Origin: Populus alba
Taxonomy: Eukaryota; Streptophyta; Magnoliopsida; Malpighiales; Salicaceae
DNA length: 64,000 nucleotides
Direction of reading: 5' to 3'
Assembly (NCBI RefSeq): GCF_005239225.2
Contig: NC_133297.1
Coordinates: 13,442,147 to 13,506,146, forward strand
Made by a program: the position numbers and the translations under genes. Of this stretch, positions 48,486-60,880 are shown one piece after another. Position 1 is the first letter of the stretch. The number at the start of each line of letters is the position of its first letter. Under the pieces are notes generated by a model that was not told where the DNA came from, did not search any database, and was given only the letters and a program-made list of their open reading frames with translations.

Positions 48486-50750
48486 GACTTTGGATCATGT
48501 TGAGAGATTAATCGATGGTCACCTGTCCTTGTTGGGGTTCGTGGAGATTCCAAAATACGTAAGTGTCAATGGCATCTAAACCTCCTGCTCTGGCCTTGGA
48601 AATTAAATATGGCCACATCTGCAAATCCACGTCATCATAACATTACTAACGTAGGCTACAGATCTTTTATGAGAAATTCATTTTTCCACGATATGTGACA
48701 TGTCGTTTGTAATTCGGACGTGAGGTCGTGCTCTTTACGATCCAACATGTAAGACTCGTCGTCTACATGGATATGATTGTTGTTCGCAATCCAACAGATG
48801 AGCGCCATCTGTAAGGCTGACGTTCATGTTGGAATTTTAACTACTATTGTTTGACCGTGACAAATCTCCATTTGTTATATTTATGGAATGTGTAATTAGG
48901 GGATTGGTTAAAGAGATTTTGGTCCACGAGTTGACAGCGAAATTATTGATGTGTTTGAAATTATAATTTTAATTATTTTTTAAATGTTTTTTAATTAAAA
49001 TAATATATTTTTTTAAAAAATTATTTTTGATATCAGCGAATATCAAAATAATTTAAAAATATTAAAAAATATATTAATTTAAAAGTGAAAAAAAATTTTA
49101 AATTTAAATTTTTTTAATTTTTTTAAAATATATATAAAAAGACTTAGAATGAGTAACCATAAAATATAAAAACCAAGAGGGAAGAATGTGGAAAAGTAAT
49201 AAAACAAACTCAGCGCATTAAGGGAAATAAATATTGTATCTCATGAAATTCAGCTTTCAGAATATACCGTAGGGTTGAAGGCGGGATTAGCTTTTATTAT
49301 TATTGTTATTGTTATTATTTTGAAATTTGTTATGCTTTATTATATTATAGACTGATAAAATCATTTAAATTGAAGTTATCATTGAATATATAATCTAAAT
49401 CAGTTTTTTTAAAATAAATTAATTTAAATAAAACTAAATAAATTTCTTAAGGGATGGATTATTTTCTCAAAAACACACAAATATTATAAAAAACATAATT
49501 AAAAACGTAACAATAGTCAAAACATTATACATATATATATATATATATTTTTAAATAATAATATTATATAATCTAATTAAGATCCATACAAGCTAATGTC
49601 GAATATACTTAAAATGAAATGACTTCGGTGGTTAATTTTAAAATATTTTTAGGTTAATTATATAAAAGAAAAGGTTAATTTTATATATATACACTCAAGG
49701 TTGTTTTTATTTCTTAAATAAAATTAATAAACAACCTTACATATCAAAAGGCATCACTTTCCATTTTTTTTTTTAAGTGTAAGCTAATATAATTCTGAAT
49801 TACTGTTATAAAAATCACCTTTCACTCTAAGAAATTAAGCGATTTATTTTAAAATTCTAACCAAACATTCCTTTCAAAGCAAAATAATTAATAAAATCTG
49901 GGAGACAGAGTATTCCATTTTTTATTCAAATATAAGAACGCCAGAAATTAATGATTTCTTAGTTAAAAATATTATAAGCCTTTTTTTAGAATAAAAAAGT
50001 ACTCGTTTCTTTTATAATCCTCTTTTTTAACAAATTAAAAATATATAATCTCTGGTGCTGATGATTTTTGCTTAACATTTGAAAAAAATTATAAAAAAAA
50101 TACTTATTGAAAGAGAAAAGAAATTGCTGATCCTCCAGTCTAGCTTCGGGTTGAATTCAAAGGAGGCCGAGCAAGAAAAATTGCAGTGGTGGTTAGGTAA
50201 AAATTCATTCACGCTAGAAATTGAAAGCCTCAGACCAACAAGGTTTCTTGAACAGCAATTAACATATTCTTTTAAATTAATTAAGATTGTGTTGGATCGA
50301 AAGGCCAAGATTCTGTAACATCATCCTCCACAACAAAAATTATAAACAGATTAAAACAAGAGATGCATAGAAGAGAAGGATACAAAAGTACCTGAGGAGT
50401 GCTGCGAGGATAGTGAATCGAACCAGAGAAAATGATCTTGTGTTTCCCATTGATGACCAAAGATCTTGAATCGTACGTCACGTTGCTGCCTCCATGAGCC
50501 ATAATGACTATTGCACTTGCAGATAGCGATAAGCTCCACCATAGCATCCAACTCATCTCTATATGCCCAACTCTACTCCTCAGTGACCAGAGAAATCTCA
50601 AGCAACTCTATCGCCGATCCGGTATATATTCACCGGAATAAAAAAATGGTTGAAATTTACGGCACTGGAACTGATCTTTTCTCTGAGTATACAGGGGCGA
50701 CGGTTTTTACGTTCCTATCTAAAACAAACTTCTTTTTTCAAAACAAACCT

Positions 50751-50758
50751 CTATATAA
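50751..50758 (-). promoter_or_regulatory. TATA box of the beta-galactosidase gene
   Basis: The coding strand reads GGTTATATAGAGG about 200 bp before the ATG, which gives a 5' untranslated region of roughly 165 bp. The promoter therefore still looks usable. Confidence 0.5.
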
Positions 50759-52590
50759 CCTTGATCCATCAATCTACCTTGATTTTCTCTCTTTATCTCT
50801 CTATGAAAATGAAAATACCACTGAGTAGGCTTGCTAACACTTTTCTGTGGAGATGTATAGAAAATGAGTTGACAACCGAGGAATCTTACCGAATCCAGTT
50901 TCTTCCTTTTGGACCATATGGAAAATAGGTATATTATTTAAGGAAATAGCAATCTTCGGGGAATTCAAATCATTTTCATGGATTTAATATTAATATTATT
51001 ATTATACACTGCTGCTTTGAAATTAAGAGAGGTGCATTATTATTAATACACTGGCATGTAATTAAATGTAATTTTTTCTTTTTAACAAGGGGGGAGAATT
51101 TGTTTCAAAATAACTAGAGAAAAAGAAAATTATACTGTAAGTTTTCACTATTTCTCAATGCAAAACACGCAGGATCACTTTTCAGGAGATATGCGTGACT
51201 CAACTGACCTGCATCTCTCGGGAAAAAAAAAAACTTTGCTCATGTATCTGACATGTCTCGAGTGCTACTGGAACTAGAAGTTGAATTTGTCACAACACAA
51301 CTTATAATAAATCTCAAGAAAAAAAAAAACAAGTTGTGATAAAAAGATCCACATCCTCTTTTTGTCCATGTATGAGATTTTTTTAAGAATATGCTCTTAG
51401 AAATACATTAAAAAGATGCCAACTTTATTGAAATATTCTTTATTGTAAGAAAAATTTTATAGTATTCACACGATAACTAAACAAAGAAAAAAAAGAAACA
51501 AAAAGGAATTAATAACAACAACAACAATAATAATAAATTTAATAGGAAAAAGAATTCATACCACTTTTTAGTAGGATCATGTATGATTTTCTCTTTTCTA
51601 TGCTATGAATAATCAATTATTAATTATAACTTAAGTAATATAAAATTCTTTACATTAACCATTAATAATAAAAAAATCCAACAGCAAACAAAGAAAAATG
51701 AGATTTTTTTTAATTTTTTTTAGTAATAATCTTTAACAAAAAAAAAACAAAATGAAATAACTAACTTATATTTAAAATTAAAATTTGTTAAACTAGGGTT
51801 CAAGGTATTTTTGTATTTTCATGTTATTTTTTTAATAATAATCAAGTTAACTGAAGAATATTATGATATTTTAATAAATTTAAAATATAATTTAAAAACA
51901 AAAATTGATTGATGCAAGCATTGGATGCACTCGTACATCAAATATAACACAACATATACGAGTTAGACCATGTATGATGTCTAAAGGATCTTCTTTGACG
52001 TGTTTGGAATTGTCACAGCAACCCCTCCCTCTCTAGACAGAGCTTTTGACATACCAATTACTGGTTTGACAATAATGATTTTTTATTATTATTTTAAAAT
52101 AGCTTTTCAATCTGTTTTTCTTTTAAATTCTGATTTATATTTTTTTATTACTATTTGTTTTATTTAAAATAATCTATGAAATAATATATATTTTAAAATT
52201 TAAATTCTTCCTTCGAATTTTTTATCTATTAAATTTAATTCAATTTTTATTAATAAATATTTTTAAAAATAAAAATATTAATAAATTATTTTGTAACTGA
52301 TTTTATATTTTTATATATATGATCTTCAAGTTTGTATTGCGGGCTGTCCTGTCCTGGGAGACAATTGCTTGCAGAAGAAGAAGAAAAAAATTCTAAGATT
52401 GGGTTTACTAATTAGGCCTATCGGGCCCAGTCCATCTTAACTTCTTGCATCTTCCCCAAGCCAGCCAGCATTCTATTCTACATGGAACTTCCTCTACAGA
52501 AACAGTAAAAGAAAAACTCAAAGATCTCCTAAATACTCTTTCATTCTCTCCTCCTCCTCTCCACTCTCCCCTCCAATCCTCAGTTTTCCG
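50759..52590. other. Intergenic between divergent genes
   Basis: AT-rich, with A runs at 51221-51234 and 51319-51330 and a T-rich patch at 52.07-52.31 kb related to the repeat at 42.1-43.2 kb. The last ~150 bp are the pyrimidine-rich 5' region of the proteasome gene. Confidence 0.4.
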
Positions 52591-55217
52591 ATGTCGGTAC
52601 GTTGTTTTCCGTTCTTCCTTAAATCTCCTACTGTTTCTTGTCTGTGAAACTCTAATTTCTGCATGCTGTTACATTTTTTCTCTCTTAATTTTGTTTGGTT
52701 GGCAGATATTCGAGTACAATGGAAGTGCCATAGTAGCTATGGTAGGCAAGAACTGCTTCGCTATAGCTAGCGACCGACGACTTGGAGTTAACCTTCAAAC
52801 AGTCGCTACTGATTTCCAGCGAATCTACAAAATCCACGATAAGCTCTTCGTCGGTCTCTCTGGCCTTGGCACTGACGCCCAAACTCTGTATATCTCACTC
52901 ACGCACCAATTATCTTCTATTATTTTTTTTCCATATGTATTTTTAATTTTTTTTCTTGGCGTTTTTTTAGAGTTTTGTTATTCTTGCATAAATTTTCAAA
53001 CTTTGTGATATACGGTAAGGTTTTCGAATTGTAGAGATTTCCGTAGACTAGGTTAGGCTTTATAATTCACCGCATTAAAGAAAAAAGAAAAGGATTGAGA
53101 GTGAACAAAAAGATTAATTATGCTTCAAGTCATGGGTTTTTTTGTGATTATTGTATGGCGATTTGGAGGTTGGATTGATTCTTGGGTTTGTGGGTGTGGC
53201 TGTAATAATATGTAGGTATCAGAGGCTTGTTTTCCGTCACAAATTGTATCAGCTGCGAGAAGAAAGGGACATGAAGCCTGAGACTTTTGCTAACCTTGTT
53301 TCTGCTGTACTTTATGAGAAAAGGTTTGTTCAGTCTATGCTTGTGTTAATTTGATTTTAATTACGACGAATGAAGTTTCGTTGGTGTAACAAGTAACAAT
53401 ATTATCTTTGGTCGCATATCAAGAATGCTTTGTGATGTTCAGGCATCACAACTAGGAAAAAGATCGATATGTCTGTAGCAGTCTGAGGTTCTCTGTGTCA
53501 CATTTCATATAGAGCACTATTTCGATATGTACATGAAAATGAAATGCAATTGATTCTCTCTCAGGTTCGGTCCGTATTTCTGCCAACCTGTTATTGCTGG
53601 ATTGGATGGTGATGACAAGCCATTCATTTGCACAATGGATTTCATTGGGGCCAAGTATGTTATACTTCTTTCATATTTTCTATCTTTTCAAACTTTAGAA
53701 GCGCTTTTATGGTTCTGTCAGCAACTGGAAATTGCTATGACCCATAGTGAAGGTAGCAGATCTTTTATCTTTTTATTTGTGGATTGGAAAAACATGGAGA
53801 GCACTATTTAATTTTTCTCTAATTTCTCCTGTTTATTTCGAGTAGTCTTTTGTAATTACTTCTTGACATGTTGGAAACTCTATTTCAAGATCAAAAAAAT
53901 AATTGATGTTTTCTCTTATATTTGCTTGTCTCTCTAGCTTCTTGTTGAACCATTGACTTTTAGGTTATTTCGTGTACACCGGACAAAACCTGTAACTTGT
54001 CTTGAAAACCTTGGTTATGGATGTTCTTGGACTTTGTTTTCCAAGTTGTTCACGTTGATTATTGAAATTATGTGAATACTGTCTAGGTACATGCCATTAA
54101 TTACACTACATATCTTATTGACATCAATAGTTGCCGTGTTTCCCATATAAGCAATAGCCTTGTGAAATAAACCAAAGTGCAGTTTCCCTTAAATAAATTT
54201 ATCTTCTAGATGTGGTGCTATCCTTATTTTAGTTGTAATATTTTCATTCTTTCCCAAATGCAGGGAACTTGCAAAAGATTTTGTTGTTGCTGGCTCAGCC
54301 TCTGAGTCCCTTTATGGTGCCTGTGAAGCATTTTTCAAGCCTGACATGGTTAGTTAATTTAGCTACTTATGATTTGAAGCTGATCTAAAGAGTATGGATT
54401 TTGTGACTTGACACCTATGGCATATCATTCTGCTGTTTGTGCAAGACAATATCAGCAACAAATTGATATACTTGCCAGTTAAAAATATAATCCTACTTAA
54501 GTGAAAACCATAATTCAATAATCTATGTACAACGTCTTTTTTTCTTGGTGAGTGTATAAGCACTGGGCTGTAGCATAATTTTCAAGTTTAATTTCATTAC
54601 AAGCCAAGTTTGAACCATGGTCTAATAAAAGAAAAGTTTACAAACATAAACTGTGTAGTTGTCATTAATTGCATCAATTGCCAGTCTAATGCATGAGATT
54701 TGTTATGTCCCTTTTGCAAAAGAAGCTACTGGTATAATACTTAGATCTGGTTTGTGACTCTAATGGACATCTATCCCATATGTTTAAGTTCCCCAGCTGG
54801 TTACCTCAAACAAGCAATCAGTGATGTGGTTGGGCATTGCTATTATGATTTCTGTATGAAAGCTTCTTCTTTCTACCCGATCATGAAAATATTTATTAAC
54901 TGTATGTTATGTTCTCTGATCAGGAACCAGATGAATTATTTGAAGTTGTATCCCAAGCGTTGCTAGCATCAGTAGATCGGGACTGCTTGAGTGGTTGGGG
55001 AGGACACATCTATATTGTGTAGGCCTTCCATTAATTTCTCTTTCATTGCATAGTCAAATAGTTTATCAAATTGTACATCTTTATGATAGTGTAGTGTTGG
55101 ATATAGCTTTCTGGCATTGAGTCTTTCAATTGTTGCGAGTCTTAACAAATCTTATGTTTATGCTTCAGGACCCCTGATGATATTAAAGAGAAAATCCTGA
55201 AGGGAAGGATGGATTGA
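52591..55217 (+). CDS. PBC1: 20S proteasome beta-3 subunit
   Basis: Structural, non-catalytic beta-ring subunit of the 20S core particle. Seven exons join in frame (615 bp, 204 aa): 52591-52596, 52706-52887, 53216-53323, 53565-53654, 54264-54348, 54924-55018, 55169-55217. Exon 1 is only six bases, ATG TCG, then a GT donor; joined it gives MSIFEYNGSAIVAMVGKNC. There is no N-terminal propeptide or catalytic Thr, as expected for beta-3. Family-typical stretches include IASDRRLGVNLQTVATDFQR, FVGLSGLGTDAQTLY, PVIAGLDGDDKPFICTMDFI and GSASESLYGACEAF. It ends ILKGRMD-TGA. The length equals that of Arabidopsis PBC1. All introns are GT-AG. Confidence 0.97.
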
Positions 55218-56041
55218 CAGCACCCCCCCTCATGTCCCAATTGGGCACCAGATCTTTCTTGCCAGACTATATACTTGGAGTTTGATTGGAAACATTCTGG
55301 TTTCTTTATTAATGAAAGCCATTATCTTGCAGCAACGGTTAAATTATGTGATTTGGATAAAATTTCGAAGTGCATTAACGAAGTTTAACTTTATTGCCAA
55401 GAAATGATGTTGTTTTGAATGCGGCCTTTACTTCTAAGATTGATGTGCTAATTATTGTTATGTTAGGTGGGCTTACCATTCAATCTCATCATATGGATCG
55501 GTTATTTCCATGAGCCTGAAAGCCTAGAGGTGCGCGTGCATGGCAGCTATTTTGGCTGAATGATTGTCTGAATACTCGTGAAGGCTTTCTCTCTTTTGCA
55601 CTTGTAAGCAGAAGCCGGGAATCCAAAATTCACATGTTGGCAAACCGGAGGATGTGGTGCAACTTGTAAGTAATCATTGTGACAATCAGTAACGGTCCAT
55701 GTGGCACTTTTTGCAATTTAACTAGGTTCTCACGCGTGATCATCTGAGTCCGTGGATTGCCAATCTGTTATGATAATTTCATAGGATCTGTGTAGACTAT
55801 TGAGTATTTGATATTATTATTTGAGATTGTGTTATATATTGATTTTTAAAGTGTATTTTTTTTTAGAAATATATTAAAATAATATTTTTTTATATTAATA
55901 TATCAAAATAATTTGTAATTAAAAAAATTAATTTTTATTTTTAAATACGGTTGAATTGCATGCTAGACACCTTCTAAGCTTGATAAAGTTTTTATCTGGA
56001 TTGGGTCAAAGTAAAATGGATAAAAAAATTGATTCTGTTGG
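55218..56041. other. 3' flank of the proteasome gene
   Basis: Probable 3' untranslated region to about 55.35 kb, then intergenic DNA. 55.84-55.96 kb resembles a diverged MITE core (ends with TACGGTTGAATTGCATGC). No gene. Confidence 0.45.
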
Positions 56042-56049
56042 GTGTGGGT

Positions 56050-56922
56050 TAGGGGGTTCACGGTTCGGTTTGGACTCAAAAAACCAACTGAACCTGAATT
56101 ACATTAATTTTGTGAAATATTAACCGGACCAAAAACCGGTTCAAACTGAACCGGTTCGGTTCGGTTAAATCCGGTTTTTTTTTGCAAAAAACCGGGAAAT
56201 CTAATCCCTTCATCTAGATTCCCCCAAATCCCCTCCTCCCAGCTCTGAAAACCCGAACCCTGACCTGCCAACCCAAAAATCCACCCGGTCTTTTGGCTCT
56301 CTCATCCAAACCTTAGCAACCAAATCTGAATCCGTCATCAAAATCTACAAGAAAGACCTAGACAAGCCATTGGTGGTATTGGATCCTTCATGTGGAAAAT
56401 CATTGTCCCATATGGCTAGAAAACAGAAACTATTTCAATTTTTCAGTGGAATTGATCAAATATGTGCCAAGTTTCCATATGCTTGAAATAAAGATAACTT
56501 CGAACCTTTAAATGTCCATCGCCAATCTTGCAAATGGCAAACAGTAAAAGCAAAAGGAGATTGGTACACAAAGGACATTTGAGAGGGGAAAAGAAGTGGG
56601 GCAGCCATCAAGAAATGGGGAAAAGAAGATTAAGAATTAATTAAGAGGGGAAGGAGGCGGCTTTTTGTGAGAGGCAGGAAGCTGATGTTAATTATTAGGG
56701 TTAGCTAACTATTTATACCAAAAATTTATATTTATTGTTTAGTGGGTCCGATTCGGTTTGGGCCGGTTTCTGGTTCAAAACCGAAACCGAATCGGACCTG
56801 CTAAAATTTATAGTTTTGAAAATCGGTTTAATCGGTTTTTTATTTCGGTTCGGTTTTTTCAGTTAATTTTTCTTCGATTTAATCGGTTTTCTCGGTTAAT
56901 CAGTTATTTTGAACACCCCTAA
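56050..56922. mobile_element. Non-autonomous hAT-type element with 8-bp target duplication
   Basis: The left end is TAGGGGGTTCA; the right end reversed is TAGGGGTGTTCA. It is flanked by the identical 8-mer GTGTGGGT at 56042-56049 and 56923-56930 (one extra A lies before the right copy). An 8-bp duplication and TAGGG-type ends are hallmarks of the hAT superfamily. Subterminal regions are dense in CGGTT / AACCG motifs in both orientations. No transposase is present. The centre (56289-56410) looks like a captured piece of a host gene, described in the findings. Confidence 0.8.
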
Positions 56923-56930
56923 GTGTGGGT

Positions 56931-59900
56931 GATGGATTTACTCAAATTACATGTGATTTGGTATTTTTACTATTTTTTTTATTAATACATATAATTATTA
57001 TAAATTTATAAAACAAATTTAATCTTGTAATCTTCACTTATTAATTAAATTTTACATAATGAATCATAAAAATTGTTATTTTTAATTTATATATATATAT
57101 ATATATATATTAATCTTTGTAAAAATCAATATAAATTTCCATCTTTTATAATTTAAGTTCAATTTATAATCATGAATATGTAATGATAATAATAATAATA
57201 ATAAACGAAGAACATATAAAATTATTATATTGGTTTCCTTTAGTATTTGTATCTAATATTTCTATATCAAGTATCAAATAGTATATAATGTAAGTTTGAT
57301 AGTTGATATATCTTAAAAAAAAAGTATATATAATATAAAATTATTTAACAAATAGCAAGTGCATGATTAAACAATATATATTTGATTTCTAAACATAAGA
57401 TGTCTTGATTGATTTGTATACACAAATCATAATAATTATGAATGATTTACTATTCAATATGGATCACTATAGTTTTAATGAAATGATTGTTGCTAAATAA
57501 CTTATAACATTAATTTTAAATGTAATTTAGAAAAATAAAATTATTGACGGGAAACTAGTGAGAATTTTTGCACAAATTTATTATGATGTGATTTGTGTGG
57601 AGTGTTAAAAAAATAAATTAATATTTTTTTTTAAAATAAAAATAATTAGATCTAGTATTAATTGGTCTTCACTCGACTCAACTAAATTAGATGTAGATCT
57701 AGTGCGAATAATAATTATAGATATACCTAACCAGATGTTAATACATAAAAAAACCTAACCTGATACGACCTAACCCATTTACATTCTTAATAAGAATTGG
57801 GGATGTCGTTAATAAAAAATAAAAATAAAAATTAGGATGAGTCGTTAATAAAAAATAAAAATAAAAATTAGGGTGACTCATGGATTGATGTTTGCTCATT
57901 GGTCATGTTGATCATGTCAGCTGGATGTTCTTTAAGGCCATGACATCTTGTGCGCGCGTGCGGGCGGGTGTTTTGAAACAAATCAATGTTTAAATAGAGA
58001 CCCAAAAATAGCACGTTGGCATAAGCGAACCAACCTTTTAGCCATTAGATATGACTTGTGATCAATTTTTTATATAATTTAAGAAAAAAAATTATTTTAG
58101 TGTGTTAATATATTTTCTAACATAGAAAAGATTTTAATTGCGGAGGCAAAATCTGATTCACATGTTTAATAAAAAAAATTGAGGATCATATTCCTCCACA
58201 AATATTAAAGAATTGTTACTAATTCATGAAAATAAAATAAAAAACATATATATGCAAAGTTAAGATATCATATTTTTGTGAAGACTGGTCGAAAAATCAA
58301 GATACGGTTTTATTAACCTAAAAAACCTTTTTTTAAACCTTTTTTTCAAAAAAAAAAAAAAAACAAAAAACTTCATGACAGACTAATACAAAAAGCTATG
58401 ATCTAAGTAAAACAAAAAAAAATGAATGGAATTAAATAAAAAAAACTCTTAAATTCATTTTGAATGGATGCTTTTAATGAATCCAAAACAAAAATCCAAG
58501 AAAAAATAACAAAAATAACAAATGACAAAACATGATAGGTGAATGAGCCTAGATAAACACATTTATTTAACTAATATAAAAGAGTCATTGCTTATTGGTA
58601 AGTAGGTCAAGCCTCACAAGCTAGACCCACATACCTAATTTATATGTGTGTGTTGTTTCCCTTTTTAATTTTCAACAGGATTGAATGAAATTATTTTCAA
58701 CTTATTTTTTATCTAAAAACATCTTTATAATCTAGATAAACCAACTTATCAACTCAATATAACCAAAAAATTATAAAAAAACATGGCCTGTTAAGACAAT
58801 CTAAAATCATGAAAATATTAAAAATATAGGTTGTTATGACAACCTCAATGTGTAAAAACTATAGTCTATCATAACAACTTATATATATGTAAATGTGAGC
58901 TGCTATGATAGTTATAAATAAAAGTATTTGTGGACTATTATAACATCTGTAAATATGTGTTGTGGATCTTAAGTTAATTATGTATATTGAAAAATAAAAT
59001 TTTAAATAGGTTCATACAAGTAAACACTATCAAATTTCATTAAATTTGATAAAATTTGTTAATTTTAAATGAAAGATCCCTTGCATGTTTGATATGTATG
59101 CATAGAGTACAATTTATGTTTTGTGTGTTTGTTGAGAGGATCTTTGTGCAAGGAAGGCTTTGTCTAGATTTTAAAAAAAAATACCTCATTTTCCATGAAT
59201 ATATATATCCGCTTGACGTATGTTAAATTGTTATGAAATTCCACATCACTACAAACTACCCCAACTGCATCTTTTTTTGAGCGATTTTGGTGATTAGCTA
59301 AACAAAGAAAAACATTTCTTCCAATATATTTATTTTATTATGTTGTTCTTCTGAACAAGTCTTCTTCTTTCTAACATGTTTCATCAATATTAATTATATA
59401 TCTTAATATCTATTCCATAGGATTGAGATCCATCACGAACCACGCTTAGGCTCAAGATCCAGACCGATATATTGACTGGATGTGAGTTTCATATAATTAT
59501 AGTTTATTTTTTAAACTTGGATTTTTATTTTTAAAAAAAATTGATTTAAAAATAAATAAATAACCAAGTTAGGTCAAGTACCATGTGGGTATTTGTCGGG
59601 AGGAGAAAGCCTTCCATCCAGAGTGAGAGGCGGATAATGGATCTAGATATTCTGAATTAGAGTCTGGTGGATAAATTTATCCCGTTTTGCTTGATTAGGA
59701 ATTATTGTTTGTAAGACGGTGCAGTTTTTGGCATCTAATCTTTGATAGGCTGCCACAACAAGGGAAGGATTCATTTGGTTTTGCTTGTAGGACGGTGGTT
59801 TTGGCATCTATACGAGTTTCAAATACATACAGCTGCTTAGAATTGGGAGATTGCCGATACATACAGCAAGGTCTCTACAATGCTTAGCCGATAGAACTTC

Positions 59901-60162
59901 GGAATAAGATATCGTATAACTTACGGGAAATGGTCTTCAATTGCTTCAAGCACGTACGAAGGCTTCCTCCTCCCTAAAGAAAGCACAAAGCTGCCTGTGT
60001 GTAAATTTGAGAAGAAAGAATGGTACAAACTTTAGTGTCTGAACTTTGAGCTTCCAGGAATCTGGAATTTTATATCTAAAACACGAGGAATGGTTTTCCA
60101 TTGCTTTGCATGGAAGTTCCCCTTTGTCTAAAGAAACCATCTAAATAATTCCTACCCCTGAT
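56931..60162. other. AT-rich intergenic region
   Basis: This contains a TA microsatellite near 57092-57109, an AAT run near 57187-57201, a 36-bp tandem duplication (listed), and long A runs near 58350. At 58.8-58.97 kb there are degenerate units of the type GTTATGACAACCT / TATCATAACAACTT. 59.57-59.9 kb is less AT-rich and contains two imperfect copies of a GACGGTG...TTTTGGCATCTA motif. No gene is supported. Confidence 0.4.
57805..57876 (+). repeat. 36-bp tandem duplication
   Basis: Two copies starting GTCGTTAATAAAAAATAAAA differ at one base near their ends (GGATGA versus GGGTGA). Confidence 0.9.
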
Positions 60163-60170
60163 CTATATAT
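60163..60170 (+). promoter_or_regulatory. TATA box of the RING-H2 gene
   Basis: CTATATAT 78-85 bp before the ATG, at a normal plant distance, which favours a live promoter for the intronless gene downstream. Confidence 0.6.
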
Positions 60171-60247
60171 GTCATTTATCCTTAGCAAAATCGATATTTC
60201 TCTCCCTGACTGCAACTATTTCAAGATATTATCAGTAGCCTTATTCG

Positions 60248-60880
60248 ATGGACAATGATGAGAGAAAAGAGCCGGTGGGGGATGAAGAGAGAAAACAGGC
60301 ATCGAGTAGGGTCTGTTATACCCAACTCGAACAGGTTCACTCAGATTTTGCAATGGCAATGGTTTTGCAGGAGCAAGAAAGGGCTTTCACAATCCTCACA
60401 AGCATCGAAAGCGATAGTGACGAGGAAGAAAGTGATGAAGCTTCAAGTTCTGAAAGCGGTGCTGATGACAATGACTTTGAGTTCTTTGAAAGCCAAGAAT
60501 TCGAATCTGAAATGGAATTTCTGCAGGAAGGACAGGATAGTAACAGCGATGAAGATATGGAAGAGGATGAGGTTGACCCAGACGAGCTATCTTACGAAGA
60601 CTTGATGGCGCTGGGAGAGTTTATAGGGCAAGAGAAGAGGGGGCTGTCAAGAAATGAAATCTATAGGTGCTTGCGTCCATGTAAGTATGCGTCTTTAGCA
60701 AGCAAAACTGGGACTGATCGGTGTGTGATTTGTCAAATGGAATATGAAGAAGATGAATCATTGGTAGCTCTTTCCTGTGATCATCCTTATCACCCTGAAT
60801 GCATAGCCAGCTGGCTTCAAATCAAGAAGATCTGCCCCATTTGTACCACCGAAGTATCATCGCCTTATAAGAGTGTTTAG
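60248..60880 (+). CDS. RING-H2 E3 ubiquitin ligase, BIG BROTHER-related
   Basis: Intronless, 210 aa. BIG BROTHER-type ligases ubiquitinate growth regulators and limit organ size. The N-terminus has YTQLEQVHSDFAMAMVLQEQ, as in BIG BROTHER-related proteins, followed by a strongly acidic stretch (about residues 54-115). Then comes the family hallmark DPDELSYEDLMALGEFIGQE and KRGLS. The RING-H2 at about residues 158-200 is complete: CVIC, then CDHPYHPEC, then CPIC, giving all eight metal ligands. There is no signal peptide or membrane helix. It is closer to BBR than to BIG BROTHER itself, judged from memory. The lack of introns raises the possibility of a retrocopy, but the frame is intact and a TATA box is present. 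Confidence 0.85.
   Translation: MDNDERKEPVGDEERKQASSRVCYTQLEQVHSDFAMAMVLQEQERAFTILTSIESDSDEEESDEASSSESGADDNDFEFFESQEFESEMEFLQEGQDSNSDEDMEEDEVDPDELSYEDLMALGEFIGQEKRGLSRNEIYRCLRPCKYASLASKTGTDRCVICQMEYEEDESLVALSCDHPYHPECIASWLQIKKICPICTTEVSSPYKSV

Larger units (their letters stand above)
43574..50556 (-). pseudogene. GH35 beta-galactosidase with SUEL lectin tail, exon 7 broken
   Basis: Plant BGALs are secreted enzymes that trim galactose from cell-wall polymers. Nineteen exons are recognisable: 50392-50556, 48523-48618, 48203-48315, 48013-48079, 47827-47919, 47584-47724, ~47220-47312 (damaged), 46674-46779, 46513-46597, 46319-46437, 46032-46196, 45742-45923, 45546-45637, 45227-45336, 44983-45087, 44563-44667, 44329-44474, 43827-44178, 43574-43684. 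Exon 1 has a signal peptide from ATG 50556, then [27 protein letters not shown] carries the acid/base Glu. The last two exons form a SUEL-type lectin domain with a Cys-rich end. Exon 7 encodes [20 protein letters not shown] with the nucleophile Glu (47231-47233). It has no AG acceptor, is 2 bp short, and its donor reads AAG-TGTG, as if one G was lost. Skipping it shifts the frame. All other exons are intact, so inactivation looks recent; an assembly error is possible. Intron 13 has a GC donor (45544-45545). Confidence 0.85.

Noticed and set aside
52445..52596. Long open frame leading into the proteasome gene
   Set aside because: It runs in 5' untranslated sequence and ends in intron 1; the true start gives the exact 204-aa beta-3 length.
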